A stretch of 62,000 nt of DNA from Lingula anatina (GCF_001039355.2 NW_019775047.1:18387-80386); one strand, 5' to 3'. Shown: positions 25,301-37,689, counted from the stretch's first letter. Notes: generated from the sequence alone by a model not told the origin. Translations and numbers: made by a program.

Positions 25301-28300
25301 TATGCAGTGGAGCACCTCACAGATGTCCCAGTGGGAAATTACAGGGATATCGAGCTCCGTATGGACGACGGGAATAGAAACCGAACCCTTGCCGCCACCA
25401 AGATGAACGATCACAGCAGCCGCGCGCATACAATCGTCACTGTCAACTTTGAGCAGATCTACAAGAAAGAGAACACTACCAAACAAGCGTGTATAAATTT
25501 GGTGGATCTTGCAGGAAGGTAAGATATATCGATTTAATAAAAACAAACCAAACAGCAGACAAATTTTGTAATAAAAAGAGAAAAGTGAAAAGTTCTTGTA
25601 GGGGATAAAACCCAGAGTGAAATAAAGAACAATTGAACAATACGTAACATTTAAGAATATTTGAAATTTACATATTGTATTTATGATTATAAAACGTAAA
25701 ACTCTCATTGGCGGACAGATTAGTTTTGTTAACTATTAAGTTAAAAATGCATGTATGTAAGACAAGCTTGTTTTATTTTTAAAAACCGAACAAAATTTCA
25801 GTGAGCGATCTAAGCAAACTGGTGCAGTAGGGGAGCGGTTGGACGAGAGCAAGAACATCAACAAATCCCTCTCTGAGCTGGGCAATATTATCAAAGGTCT
25901 TCACGACAAGGCGTCCGGAAAACGAGCACAATGTAAATATCAGTTAACTATATAGCATTTTAAGCGTTTGTAAAGATTTACCATCTTGTTGAAAATATAT
26001 GCGCAGTTGTTTAATCTGTTTCTGATCTTAAAACTGTGATTATCATGATTATGGTGAAGTTTCGTCTTCTTTACTGGGATTTTGTCTTTTGGCAGATATT
26101 GGAAATCCATAATTTTATTAACACGTAAAAAGTAATCGAACGAAATGGTGTTGATGGCTTCTATGTGTCTAGTATATACTGGTATTATATAGTTGTTTAA
26201 GAAGATCAGTTCACTTGGTTGTTGTTTATTCCTTCTATAACTAACAGCCTCCCTAACTACTTACGAGGTTATTAATTAAGGAACCATCTATTTAAACCGT
26301 TTATTGGAATATTAGAATATATTTTAATAGGTTAGAGTGTGTGAGGGCTTTCAAATATCCAATGCTTTGCATGTAATTGCAATGCTTTTAATTAAATCTT
26401 GTTGGGGCCAGCGGGTATGAAGTAACAACTTTTTCTTGCAGTGAATTTCCGTAACTCCAAGTTGACCATGTTGTTGAAGAATTCTCTTGGTGGAAATTGC
26501 AAGACAGTTATGGTACGTATTACATGTACAGCAAGAGCTAGTTGAGGCGGCCGGGTAGGGCAGGAGTGAAACTAAGACAAAGAAAGACAAGCATGAAAAG
26601 TACGCACAGGCACACAGAATACTTATTGTAAAGTGTTTTTTAAAGTAATTGTGCAAAAGCTAAAACTATTTTTAAGTAGTTGTTTTTAAATTGGTGCAGC
26701 AGAAAGTGGGGTTAAGTTTTTTTTTCGTAAGAGTTCTTATTTAGTAATCACTTTTTTGAAATGAATCTTTTATAGGTTGCTGCTTTGAGTCCAGCCGCGG
26801 AAAATTTTGAGCAGACTTTATCAACGCTTCGATATGGTAAGTTTATGATATGCTGGTAAATTACTTAGTACTATAAGCAATTTTTAACTTGATTTTAAAA
26901 TAAAAGCAACAGATATTCCTATTCCTTACCTCTCGTCTGCTGACTTATGATGTGCGTGTTTCATTTAGTGGGCAAAAATACAGTTTTCTCAGCGATCAAA
27001 GTGAATAACGTAAATTAAAATCATATCAAATCAAAGCATAATGTATACCAGCAGAAAAAATACTAATCTGAAGTTAAATTGATCGATGTTAAAATGAAAT
27101 AACATGTCATGAAAAGAAATTAAATAAAGTAATTAGTTTTAAAAATAAATTATCACGTCTCTCTCTTAACTTTATTTAATATTCTAATATTCTATATATC
27201 TAAGTAGAACATTCTATATATCTAAGTCCTTGTAGTAAGCAAACTTGCACGGTATAACGTTTTAAATGTAGATCTTATAATATTCTAGCGGACAGAGCGA
27301 AATCTATCAAGAACGTCGCCAAAGTAAACGAGTCAGAGACCGACAAACTGATCCGGGAACTTATCGCCGAGAAAGAGAAGTTACTAGCGGAACTAAAGGA
27401 CGCCAAGGCCAATGTCACCGTTGGATATACTGAAGAAGGTGACGTTTAATTTATGTGCATTCAATATTGAGCAATTTCAAGTCGGTGAATTATGCCTCGA
27501 TCTTTATGGGACGTTTATTAATAATAGACCTATTTAAATATAATTGCAACCACTGTTTGCATTCTCTGAATTCCTAAAATAATACACAGATTTATTGTCA
27601 TATTTAAGTGTGTCAACACCATTTTGATATAAAATGAAAAAGTATTTCATTTTAATTCTTTCTTTGTAGATATTAAGAGGATGAAACAAGAACAAGAGGC
27701 TGAGGTAAGCATCCTTTTCCTTCTTTTATATGATAATTTGTTTCATACAATTAATACATGTAGAATTCCAAACTTGACTATCAATAAAAAGCACTGTTAC
27801 AGACTAAGAAACTCTTCCAAATGTTTCAAGCTAGATTTGTTTAATTTAGGAACGTGGTGTCAGATTAATTCAGTATTCAAGTTCACTTATATGTTATAGA
27901 TTGAGAGATACAAAGAAGAAATCGCGGGCATCACATTGTCATGGGAAAAACGGCTGGAAGAGGCCCGTAAGGAGACTGAGGTAAGCACGCGACTAGAGGA
28001 AATCGCAATAATACATACTAGAAGATGTAATTACCCTGTGGGTGACTTGAGTAAGCTGGTATGAAGTCAGATGTATGTAAAACGACCCAGTGGGACTGGA
28101 ATGGTAGTCCTAGAAATGGAAGTCCGCAAGGTCCCATTTGATAAGTACAAGTTAGAGTTAGTCGATTTATTGGGGGAAGTATTTGGGAAGAATATCACCT
28201 GTACAACGTTACGGGGAACGGACTACCATTCCTAGCGGACTTCCATTTCTGTCACACAGGCTGTAGCCGTCTAAATGCCATCTTGTTTGCGAGTAGAAGA

Positions 28301-31300
28301 TAACCTTTCGTCACTTCTCTTGGCTGAAAAAGCCGACTTGGAGAAACTCGACAAGGTCATGCATATTTGAGTCAAATTGCTTGCGCATCTTGGGTGCTTC
28401 TTAAAGTTGAGTTTTCCATCATTCCTATGATTAATTTGAAAAAATTTATGCCGTTCCTTGCGAAGGCGCCGTGTTTAACATCTACGTGTATCCATTTGAA
28501 ATTCTTGTATTTATTCTCGATTATAGGAGAAACTGAGAGAAGAACAGCGAGAGGAAAATGCGAAGAAACGCTTCCCGCACTTCTATAATCTCAATGAGGA
28601 CCCTTTGCTGGTTGCCAAAATTATTCACATTATCAAAGCAGGTAGGCTGGTTGCTTTTGATAAATCGAAGAAATAAAAATCTATTGAAAAATTAAATTAC
28701 TGAATAAATATATATAGATGAGTGGAAAATTAGAAATGTATTAAGTGCGTTGATGTATAGAAAAAAAAACTTTACATGATAAAATCGTGGACCCCCAACA
28801 ACGTCAAAAATAAAAAGTAACAATAAATAGAATAAGATAAAATAATCAAAAGATATAAGAAGGCTGGCAGTTACAGAAAAGACGAGTCAATTAAAATGAA
28901 AGTTACGTCTCCAGAAGTGTTGTTTCATAACATTTATTTGAATTTTTATTTGTCCAGGATCCCACAGAATTGGCAACAATGGAGCCAAACCGCAACCGGA
29001 AATTCCTCTCTACGGCAGGAGGTAAGAAAATTTAATACTTTTTTAAAACTATATTTGAGTTACATTCGTAGTATGGTTTCAAAAAGCGGGAGCAGCTTTT
29101 CCTAAACATTCACGATGGCTGTGTTTTGATGTGTTTCCATCACCACGGCAGTGTTTCCTATAAAAGTAACGGATACCATAAAAATATTGTAAAAAGAAAA
29201 GATTTATACATTTAACATTACTCTTTTTAGCATTGCCAGAGAACACGGCGTCGTGTGTAATACCAGGAACGGTGTGACAATTAAGTCTTTGAAAGGAAAA
29301 ATTAGAGTTAATGGGGTGGAGATGAACGCCGGACAGGAAATACAACTTCACCATCAAGACAGGTATTTCAAAGTATTTCAAATGTGCAGAATATGATGAA
29401 TTCAACGTGGAGCAAAATTCAGAGGCAAATCTGCACATCAACCATCTTTTTATCCAATGAAGTAATGATTGCTTTTTAATCAAAACTGGTACACATTTCA
29501 AATGTACAGATGTAAAGAAGTCGGAGTATGGCAAAGATAAGACAACAATTTGCATATCAACCTATTTGTCTGATTTTTTTTCACAATAAAGCAATGCTTT
29601 GATGATTCAATCTACAATTAAATTAAAAAAGATTGACTAAATGTCGAGGTCGGTTTAAAAATTGCTCTTGCAAACAGGATATTGAAATGACGGGACATGT
29701 GAATTTGGCCAAACATGTAGCTGAGAATTTAATGCTTATTTTTTACCAGGATTCTGTTTGGTGAGTACACTATGGGGGCTACGATGGTGCCCAACTTGTT
29801 TGTGTTTCACCACCCGAAAGAGGAAGAGGAGTTGATCAACCAGGGAAAGAAACACACGGAGATTTCGTACGATTNGGACTACCATTCCTAGCGGACTTCC
29901 ATTTCTGTCACACAGGCTGTAGCCGTCTAAATGCCATCTTGTTTGCGAGTAGAAGATAACCTTTCGTCACTTCTCTTGGCTGAAAAAGCCGACTTGGAGA
30001 AACTCGACAAGGTCATGCATATTTGAGTCAAATTGCTTGCGCATCTTGGGTGCTTCTTAAAGTTGAGTTTTCCATCATTCCTATGATTAATTTGAAAAAA
30101 TTTATGCCGTTCCTTGCGAAGGCGCCGTGTTTAACATCTACGTGTATCCATTTGAAATTCTTGTATTTATTCTCGATTATAGGAGAAACTGAGAGAAGAA
30201 CAGCGAGAGGAAAATGCGAAGAAACGCTTCCCGCACTTCTATAATCTCAATGAGGACCCTTTGCTGGTTGCCAAAATTATTCACATTATCAAAGCAGGTA
30301 GGCTGGTTGCTTTTGATAAATCGAAGAAATAAAAATCTATTGAAAAATTAAATTACTGAATAAATATATATAGATGAGTGGAAAATTAGAAATGTATTAA
30401 GTGCGTTGATGTATAGAAAAAAAAACTTTACATGATAAAATCGTGGACCCCCAACAACGTCAAAAATAAAAAGTAACAATAAATAGAATAAGATAAAATA
30501 ATCAAAAGATATAAGAAGGCTGGCAGTTACAGAAAAGACGAGTCAATTAAAATGAAAGTTACGTCTCCAGAAGTGTTGTTTCATAACATTTATTTGAATT
30601 TTTATTTGTCCAGGATCCCACAGAATTGGCAACAATGGAGCCAAACCGCAACCGGAAATTCCTCTCTACGGCAGGAGGTAAGAAAATTTAATACTTTTTT
30701 AAAACTATATTTGAGTTACATTCGTAGTATGGTTTCAAAAAGCGGGAGCAGCTTTTCCTAAACATTCACGATGGCTGTGTTTTGATGTGTTTCCATCACC
30801 ACGGCAGTGTTTCCTATAAAAGTAACGGATACCATAAAAATATTGTAAAAAGAAAAGATTTATACATTTAACATTACTCTTTTTAGCATTGCCAGAGAAC
30901 ACGGCGTCGTGTGTAATACCAGGAACGGTGTGACAATTAAGTCTTTGAAAGGAAAAATTAGAGTTAATGGGGTGGAGATGAACGCCGGACAGGAAATACA
31001 ACTTCACCATCAAGACAGGTATTTCAAAGTATTTCAAATGTGCAGAATATGATGAATTCAACGTGGAGCAAAATTCAGAGGCAAATCTGCACATCAACCA
31101 TCTTTTTATCCAATGAAGTAATGATTGCTTTTTAATCAAAACTGGTACACATTTCAAATGTACAGATGTAAAGAAGTCGGAGTATGGCAAAGATAAGACA
31201 ACAATTTGCATATCAACCTATTTGTCTGATTTTTTTTCACAATAAAGCAATGCTTTGATGATTCAATCTACAATTAAATTAAAAAAGATTGACTAAATGT

Positions 31301-34300
31301 CGAGGTCGGTTTAAAAATTGCTCTTGCAAACAGGATATTGAAATGACGGGACATGTGAATTTGGCCAAACATGTAGCTGAGAATTTAATGCTTATTTTTT
31401 ACCAGGATTCTGTTTGGTGAGTACACTATGGGGGCTACGATGGTGCCCAACTTGTTTGTGTTTCACCACCCGAAAGAGGAAGAGGAGTTGATCAACCAGG
31501 GAAAGAAACACACGGAGATTTCGTACGATTTTGCCGTTGAGGAAATAGAGAACAACATTGATAGCGGCGAGGGAGGTAAAGGCCAAATTTAAAGTTCTTT
31601 AATAATGTTATTTCATTGTTTTGTAATCGGGATATAAGGTCATTACATGAATGTTTTCTAAAAAGAAGATGTATTAGGAACTGGAATTGTCTTTGAATTA
31701 GTAGCAAGTTTTGTCAAGGATTTCATGGTGATTTTTCGAAAATGATATCGCTGACTGAGAAACTGGCAGTGTGTGTGTTGGGGAGGGGGGGGGGCGGGCA
31801 GATTAAAATGTTTAGTACATGTAAGTATGTCCAACACCCTTTCTTTGTTAAAAACATTTTCCATTTCACCAGGCGACGAAGACAACCTTGCTCTCCTAAA
31901 AGATGAGATCATTCACTTACTCCCCCTGGTGGAGGACGCTAACGCCATGGCGGCAGAGTTCAACAAATCTGTGGGTTTTGAGGTGACCCTCATTCCTGCT
32001 ATGTTCAGAGGGAAGGAATCCGGACCCACCGAGGTATTTGCATGAAAATTAGACCCCGTTCCCATACCTAGATCGATCTAGCAGGATCGACCCAACTGAG
32101 GGGTTTCTCGCTAAATTACATTCAGCCTAAGTGGCTTAGGTGTCTGACACGCCTACTGGAGCTTCTTAACGATGGTTAATTACCCCCTAACAGCCTCAGT
32201 AGGCGTGCCAGACATCAAAGACGCTAAAGGTAAAAGCAGTTTAGCGAGACTTCCCTCCGAGATGAGAACGGGTCTAGGTATGGGAACGGGGTCTTATATA
32301 GTGTAGCACTTATGCCTAGTTTACACGTTAAGTATTGGACCGGCGTAACGTGACACAGTGCCCCCCCCCCCCCCCTTGATAAAGTCTGCTTCCCATTCAT
32401 TTGTGCAGGTTTGTCCCGCCCATGACTGACTTAGATCAGCCTAACCCTAACTATTGTTATTAAATGAAGGGCGGCCTTTCTGTTACACGGACCCTCAGTT
32501 TCGTTACATCGATGCCGCTGAGGCATTGGTATATGGTCTGACTCTTATAGTTTGAATTTACATTTTGGGACTTTCTCAGTTTCCTACGCCTTCTTGTCCT
32601 AAACAACAGTTATGTGATAAGCTGAATGAAACGAAGACGTTTTATAGAGAGACTGGAAAGTAAACGATAATGTGATTAAATATTGATGTGCCTTTCGAGA
32701 ATTAAGACAAGGGCACCGTAGCGCATTGCATTTCCTTGGTTTTGTTTTTAAACATTAAATATGTCACTCTTCATTCACCAGGTCTATGTGAAAATGCATA
32801 ATATGGAGAACGACAACGAGTTTTACTGGGGGAAGAACAAGTTCCTGGACAGACAGTGCAGTATGCAGAGAATCTACGAGGAGTTTGAGGGCACCTATAA
32901 CGTGGAAAAGGTGAGCTTGTCCCCGTACGGAAATTTCCTATAGGACCCTCTACAGTATAGGACATACTCATGCCCTACATAGGATTCCTACAGGATATCC
33001 GATAGCTAGAATTCCTATTGGGTCCCATAGAGTCCAATTAGGATTACTATAGAGGTCAATAGAGCCCTATGGGAAGTTCTATAGGATTTTTTCGTAAGCG
33101 TCAGACCGTCAGCAGATAATTAGATACACGTATCTTTATACAAAAGATGCGACCTTAGTTATTTTGTCAAAGCTCCTGCCTCAAGATTTTATAGCGATAA
33201 AGAAAAAATATCCGATGCCGTTTTCCTTGATACTCGACACATGCTGAGTACCATCTCATCCATTGCTTATCATTATATTCCATTACCATTTTATTTTGAA
33301 AAGGACGACGACCCCTTTTACGAACCTCCAGACACGGAGAACCTGATAGGTTTGGTGTCCGTGCCTTTGGTGGCTCTGGCCCATGGCCGGACCTATGACG
33401 AGAAGCTGACCATCCGAAACTACGAAGCAAACACGGTGGGGTATCTCGCCGTCGAGTTAACGGCCGAAGCTGGGGACGTGAAGGAAGAGGAAAAAGGGCA
33501 GGTTAAAGAGGGAAATATTGACCCCAAAGAAATGGTGAGATCCTGTGTTTTTGTTTTTTTTAGGGACATGTAGGTTCAGACGCAAACTTTAGCCCTTTTC
33601 GCATCGAGCAGTACACTTAAGTGGATCGGACCAGTTTTACAGGTCCTTGAATGTTGTTATAATACAGGGGTTTTACTCCCTTTCACATATGTTCTCCACA
33701 TGCTCACTACCTGCAGTTAAGATATTTAATTGGCTTTGTCAAGTAGGGGTGTCACTGTTAAGGTGTAAATCTTTCAAAATGGATCGATCTAGTTAAGTAT
33801 ACTGTACTTTTCGTTATTAAAAGGACCTACATGTCTGCGCGTGCACACTCACAAATATTCACTTGCATACGTAGATGAATGCACATGCGCTTATACGCTT
33901 TTTTTTTTTTTTTTTTTTGCAGATATGCAGTATATCGAAAATTTTAATTGAATTTTGTCACGTAAATATTTATATCTATAATTCACTCAAGATCACATTT
34001 TATAAAGGATAATAACTTGTTTCACAGATTAAGTTTTACGGTAGTTCACTGAAATAATCCAATGATATGATACATTATAACTAATATGTGATATCTTTTT
34101 TGTATTATATAAACAGCTTTCCTTAAGGCCACACTTTTTTAATTTNCCTAATTTGTTGTAAATCTATTTCAGATTGGGAAGGATATCGCAATCCGTATAA
34201 ACATAAAGAAAGCTCAAAACCTGCCTGTCAAATACAACAAGGTATGTAAAGATTGCCTGGTAGGAGCGTGATTAATACTTGTAAATGCCATATATATCCC

Positions 34301-35158
34301 AATTTTATACCATAAAACTCATACAATTTCATTCAAAGGGGTTTGTCACCCTCGACCCCCCCCCCCCTTCCGTCTTGCTGATAATTACACCATCAGAAAG
34401 TAATGCTTCAATTTGGAGTAAAATAGCATTGAAACGTGATCCCAAAGGCCATGTGCTTGCATCTGGATAATGAATGAACATGTGAAGTATGGTATCTTTC
34501 AATTAGGTTTGGTGCAAGTACAAGTTTTTCAAAATGAAGAGACCTACGACCACAAACCCAACTGAATGCGTTGCCGGATTGTTTGACTTAAAATACAAGA
34601 AACGGCATAAATACGAAGCGCAGCAAGTCACACACGAGGTAGGTATTTTTCAAAAACGAGGAATGGCGGTATTTACATGTATGGTTTTTAAAGTGCATCG
34701 CTGGTTTGCGAAATGGATGAGGACGGACAAAATATCACTGGTCAACGTAAGAACAAAAAAGGTATTTACAGTGGATTTATGATAATTTTGATAATTCATA
34801 TTAGGCCTATATTACATATTCACGTTATATAGTCAAAGAAATTCATAAGCACTGCGTATGTATGATTTCTTGTATGATTTTTTATGAAAGAGCATGGTCT
34901 TGATTTCAGTTCCTGAGTTATCTCCAAGATAAAACCTTGATGATTGAAGTGTGGGGCAGCCAATCAGAAACGGTTATGCGACAGGCACGCCCCCGCACTG
35001 CTCCCGGCCCCTTGAACATGGGCGCTACTGGGAGTCTTAGACGGGCCTCGTTCTCAATCGATGGGACTCAAACAGACGGTTTTGCTGGACGCAGCACGTT
35101 GAAGGAAAGGGCAGCAAACCTAGGTGGCGCCACCGGAGAAGCATGTACAGTGCAATAG
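22243..35158 (+). CDS. KIF28: Kinesin-3-type motor protein, KIF28 / KLP-6-like, complete
   Basis: A microtubule motor with an N-terminal motor, an FHA domain and a C-terminal region as in KIF28/KLP-6. Exons: 22243-22287, 22598-22795, 23025-23157, 23901-23974, 24392-24512, 25308-25518, 25802-25932, 26442-26512, 26776-26836, 27289-27438, 27670-27704, 27900-27980, 28527-28641, 28958-29021, 29231-29362, 31406-31575, 31873-32033, 32782-32910, 33304-33534, 34173-34241, 34507-34638, 34910-35158. The phases join to 920 residues, close to KLP-6 length. Visible motifs are [10 protein letters not shown]-loop GQTGSGKS (about 108-115), switch I NDHSSRAH (about 224-231), switch [26 protein letters not shown], a charged neck helix, and FHA (about 472-565). 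Intron 1 is an AT-AC intron. Exons 13-16 occur twice because of a duplicated assembly block, and one copy is used here. A 5' non-coding exon must exist (acceptor at 22228). KIF28 is preferred over KIF1/KIF13 because of length and the absence of a PH domain; that assignment is by similarity only. Confidence 0.9.
22288..22597 (+). other. U12-type AT-AC intron in the kinesin gene
   Basis: The reading frame is broken between ...RVRPF and [10 protein letters not shown] unless the intron runs from 22288 (ATATCCTT, the U12 AT-AC donor consensus) to 22597 (ending CGCAC). A TCCTTGAC string, close to the U12 branch-site consensus TTCCTTRAC, lies at about 22582-22589, 8-15 bp from the 3' end. No GT donor joins these exons in phase, and the AC junction restores the conserved kinesin sequence exactly. 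The intron also holds CT and CA microsatellites. Confidence 0.88.
22312..22383. repeat. (CT)n(CA)n compound microsatellite
   Basis: CT repeats pass into CA repeats inside the AT-AC intron. A second short CT run lies at about 22468-22484. Confidence 0.95.
23297..23828. mobile_element. Family B element interrupted by a nested insertion
   Basis: The outer ends GGGACCATCCCCACAGATAT and the reverse complement of GATCTAAGCATTGGAAACCC belong to family B. The arms contain ATCGATCTATCTCCCTTGGG and GAGGGAGTTAAATCGATCC, and CTAAATTGCTGTCAGC and the CAGTTTAGTGATA counterpart. A separate element sits inside at 23372-23713. It lies in intron 3 of the kinesin gene. Confidence 0.8.
23372..23713. mobile_element. 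Nested TTAA-flanked inverted-repeat element (piggyBac-like MITE)
   Basis: Flanked by TTAA on both sides. The inner ends AGGGATAATAGCTCTTCG and CGAAGAGTTATTATCCCT are inverted repeats matching at 17 of 18 positions. It interrupts a family B element at a site that reads GGCTTAAGTGCCTGTCACGC in the uninterrupted copy near 51700, so the TTAA was duplicated on insertion. TTAA targets are typical of piggyBac transposons. No coding capacity, about 334 bp between the TTAAs. Confidence 0.85.
25070..25187. mobile_element. Short inverted-repeat element, family F
   Basis: TAGTCCGAAGGTTCATTGG at the left and the reverse complement of CCATTGAAACTTCGGACTT at the right pair over about 19-28 bp with few mismatches. 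Inner GAACCTTCGGACCAAT adds a further partial palindrome. It lies in the intron before kinesin exon 6 and is non-coding. Confidence 0.65.
28098..28252. repeat. Rearranged palindromic sequence at the duplicated-contig edge
   Basis: GGAATGGTAGTC and AGAAATGGAAGTCCGC at about 28098-28127 both have perfect reverse complements at about 28221-28250, but in swapped order. The duplicated assembly block starts at 28220 inside this palindrome, so the repeat may be what broke the assembly. Confidence 0.6.
28220..31530. repeat. Exact 1,655-bp tandem duplication joined by one N (probable assembly artefact)
   Basis: 28220-29874 and 29876-31530 appear identical base for base, introns and microsatellites included, with a single N at 29875 as the only separator. 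The block spans kinesin exons 13, 14, 15 and the first part of exon 16. The first copy of exon 16 (from 29750) is cut in mid-exon at the N and has no donor, whereas the second (31406-31575) is complete. An unmerged overlap of two contigs explains all of this. Confidence 0.92.
32053..32293. mobile_element. Family B inverted-repeat element, nearly full palindrome
   Basis: Ends CCCCGTTCCCATACCTAGAT and the reverse complement of CTAGGTATGGGAACGGGG pair exactly over most of their length. Inner arms carry CTCGCTAAATTACATTCAGC, GGCTTAGGTGTCTGACACGC and their counterparts. It lies in the intron after kinesin exon 17. Confidence 0.85.
32361..32376. repeat. Poly-C run
   Basis: About 16 consecutive C in the intron before kinesin exon 18. 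Other homopolymers in introns include a T-run at about 33900-33918. Confidence 0.9.
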
Positions 35159-35396
35159 CAATAAAGAACCGATAATAAACACCAGATGCACAATAAGGGC
35201 ATTTGTGATGGTGGCGGAATTGACAAAGTCGACAAAAATTCTAAAATGCTGAGATACATGGGCTTTGAATGAAGCCAGAATAGTGATATACTGTTGACAC
35301 GGATAAGCAGTAATATATCATTTATTATAAGTATTATTATCATCAAAAGGACTGGTTGACTAATATATCATATATGTTTATACAACGCATAACCTG

Positions 35397-35427
<31 letters not shown>

Positions 35428-35619
35428 GCGTTTGCTGACATGCTTCTGTGATATTTTGTAAAATTTATTTGTTGTTAAAGTATTTCCAATATGTTTTAAT
35501 ACTGAGATTTTCCACATTCCATGCGGTGTTTTTAAAATTTTTAACGTGTACTTAACATACGAGCTCAGTGCTTATTGTTTATAAGATTTGTTTAAGATAT
35601 GTATAATATTATGCCTGAT

Positions 35620-35633
35620 AATAAACAAATAAA
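35620..35633 (+). terminator. Candidate poly(A) signals for the kinesin gene
   Basis: AATAAA occurs at 35620-35625 and 35628-35633, about 460 bp after the kinesin stop. Another AATAAA at 35160-35165 starts two bases after the stop codon and is probably too close to be the main signal. Which is used cannot be read from the DNA. Confidence 0.4.
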
Positions 35634-36089
35634 AAACGAGCCCAATTGCTGACATTTAAATTACTAGATACACTATTTGTTTCGTTTAATGCAATAAGTG
35701 TTCTGATTATTAAGAAAGCATTGCAGTATTATAAATAAAACCGAGCCAGAATTTCGGTATGTATTGTCAGAAATTACCCTACTAGTTTCGGCTCAGTCGG
35801 GTCAAATCAAAAATTCAAATCAAACATTGCTGATCAAAGAAAAGGGAAAATCGTAATATGCAGGTCTTTCGGAGATTCCAAGTCGGAAAAGAATAAAATT
35901 TTCTCCTCTTTCGTCATCTATAAGAGAAAAAATATAATTCCTGAGGTCTGCACCTTCGCAAGTGAGAGCCACAGTATTCTTCCGAGCATTTCAAACAATA
36001 CTGAAGGCATGAGCACGTTCCAAAAACAAAACTAAATCATGGCATAAAAAGGCCAGTAACAAGTTTTTCCCATTAATAAATGGTAATTT

Positions 36090-36252
36090 ATTGTTCTTCC
36101 GGCGTTTAGTAGAATAAAGAAAAAAATGGCGATTATACGAGAGTACGTTGGAAACAAGAGGAGACGTGTTATAACTGATTGCATTCAGCGAGTGTCCTTG
36201 CAATGGAGGATAGATCTACGTAGAACGAAAGTTTCATTGGGAATGAGCCCTA
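36090..36252. mobile_element. Family B fragment
   Basis: Matches the element at 20585-20820 from GGCGTTTAGT-GAATA through GAGTACGTTGGAAACAAGAGG, GATTGCATTCAGCGAG and GATCTACGTAGA to GGGAATGAG. The left arm is missing. Confidence 0.65.
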
Positions 36253-36851
36253 AAAGCACTCGTGGGCAATCCAGAAATATGCATCCTATAGATATGCATA
36301 TAGCGATTTTGGAAACATCAACTCATTCGGTATATAACAATACAAACTCCTAGTTTGAACAGGTGGAAATATAATTTTATTCTGCTCACATCTACCTGTG
36401 TTCTGTTACATGCTAAGCAGTGAACATATCTAATACGGATCCAATGCAGTATATGCACCTTAAAAATAGTTTTAATTTTTTCGGGTAATTTTAAATAGCC
36501 TATAGCCATCGAAATTCGAGACTTTGCGATAAGATCTGCAAGACGGTCCTATAAGATACGGGCTACGGATAATGCTTTGAAAAGAAACGAACGTTTCTTT
36601 CGGGAAGTTAAACGTTCGAGTAACAGTCCCAATATAAGTCTTTTAAGGACTATTTTCATGGTCTACGTAAAAATGAAATTCCACCCACTGTGCCTAGAGA
36701 AGAACGGGGATGTTGATACGTAGTTCTAGACACCAAGGGCACGTTGTTGTAACAGCATTCGAATCCCAGATCTTATCATATACTTTAAGTCCTTCACTTG
36801 CTTATTTTTGCTGTACCGCTCGCCTCTCAGCAAGCCAGTATGCTTGTCCAG

Positions 36852-36957
36852 GTATGTATGTATGTATGTACATATGTATGTATGAATGTATGTACGTATG
36901 TATGCCTGTAGGTAGGTACGTAGGTAGGTAGGTTCATGTAGGTAGGTAGGTACTGTA
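36852..36957. repeat. (TATG)n / (GTAG)n tetranucleotide repeat
   Basis: TATG-type units with interruptions pass into GTAG units, about 45 bp from the donor of the second VMO1-like exon on the other strand. Confidence 0.9.
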
Positions 36958-37002
36958 GGTGAGTATGACTACCGTTAACACAAATCAGCCGACTACACTT
37001 AC

Positions 37003-37689
37003 CTTCCGATGGGACAATACTTTGCCATCCCCCACGATCCCCAGATTCCAGAGTGTGGAATTATGGTTGCATGATGCTCGCAGAGAAGAGCAATCGCATT
37101 AAGAGCTGTATCATCGCCTAGAATATGAAACTAAAATTTTGTACATTGTCATAGGGAATTTTCATACTAGAACATGTGTATTAAACTAGGCATTCCACTG
37201 GAAGTCACACTACAGAATGAAGTTTTGGAAAGTTACGTCCAATTGTATGGTATACAACTCAACGGCCTTATGGGTCTTTATTTTCTTAACGGTTTTGGTT
37301 GGGAACACGTTGGTATTTGTTGGAAAATTGTAAGAGTATCCAGGAAATTCTGTTTGCTATCTAAAGGTCTAACGCACTTGGTTTGTCTTTAACTTTAAAA
37401 ACCGAATTATTCTCTTTCTATGGTCATAAAAAATTAAAAGAAATCAGCATATTCCTTCGATTATATTATACACAATTAAATCTATATAAATAAATTATTC
37501 ATACATTTATCCCTCACCTCGCCCTACGGAGGCCTCCACCCTCAATTGAAATCCTTTCACTTTCAGCCCAGGGCATCTTTGTGATTTGGTCCAACTTCCC
37601 CAAGGGCCTCCGTTGACGGCGTACATCTCATAGGCCGTGCATGTCAATACCATGGTAAGCAGGACAAAGGCTCTTGTAACGTTTGTCAT
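37003..37689 (-). CDS. VMO1: VMO1-like secreted protein, first two exons (partial)
   Basis: Vitelline membrane outer layer protein 1 family members are secreted beta-prism proteins built from three internal repeats. Minus-strand exons: 37689-37518 and 37117-37003. Residues 1-20 (MTNVTRAFVLLTMVLTCTAY) look like a signal peptide. They are followed by VNGGPWGSWTKSQRCP and GFQLRVEASVGRGDDTALNA, the family signature, then IALLCEHH and GIWGSWGMAKYCPIGR, the start of the second repeat. The splice phases agree (GG/C across intron 1). The second exon ends in phase 2 at a GTAAGT donor, so at least one more exon is needed, and none was found down to the kinesin gene. The gene is either split by a longer intron, truncated, or has a diverged last exon. 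An in-frame ATG at 37749 exists, but 37689 gives the better signal peptide. Confidence 0.82.

Larger units (their letters stand above)
35160..37002. other. Intergenic or 3' region, no coding exon recognised
   Basis: Holds the kinesin 3' untranslated region, a (TTA)n microsatellite at about 35399-35427, a family B fragment at 36090-36252 and a tetranucleotide tract at about 36852-36957. The missing 3' exon(s) of the VMO1-like gene should lie here on the minus strand, but I could not find a splice-bounded VMO1-like exon. Confidence 0.5.

Noticed and set aside
28367-31211. Pairs of identical frames (73, 69 and 158 residues) at an offset of 1,656 bp
   Set aside because: They span exon/intron borders of the kinesin gene or lie antisense to it, and are duplicated only because the assembly block is duplicated.
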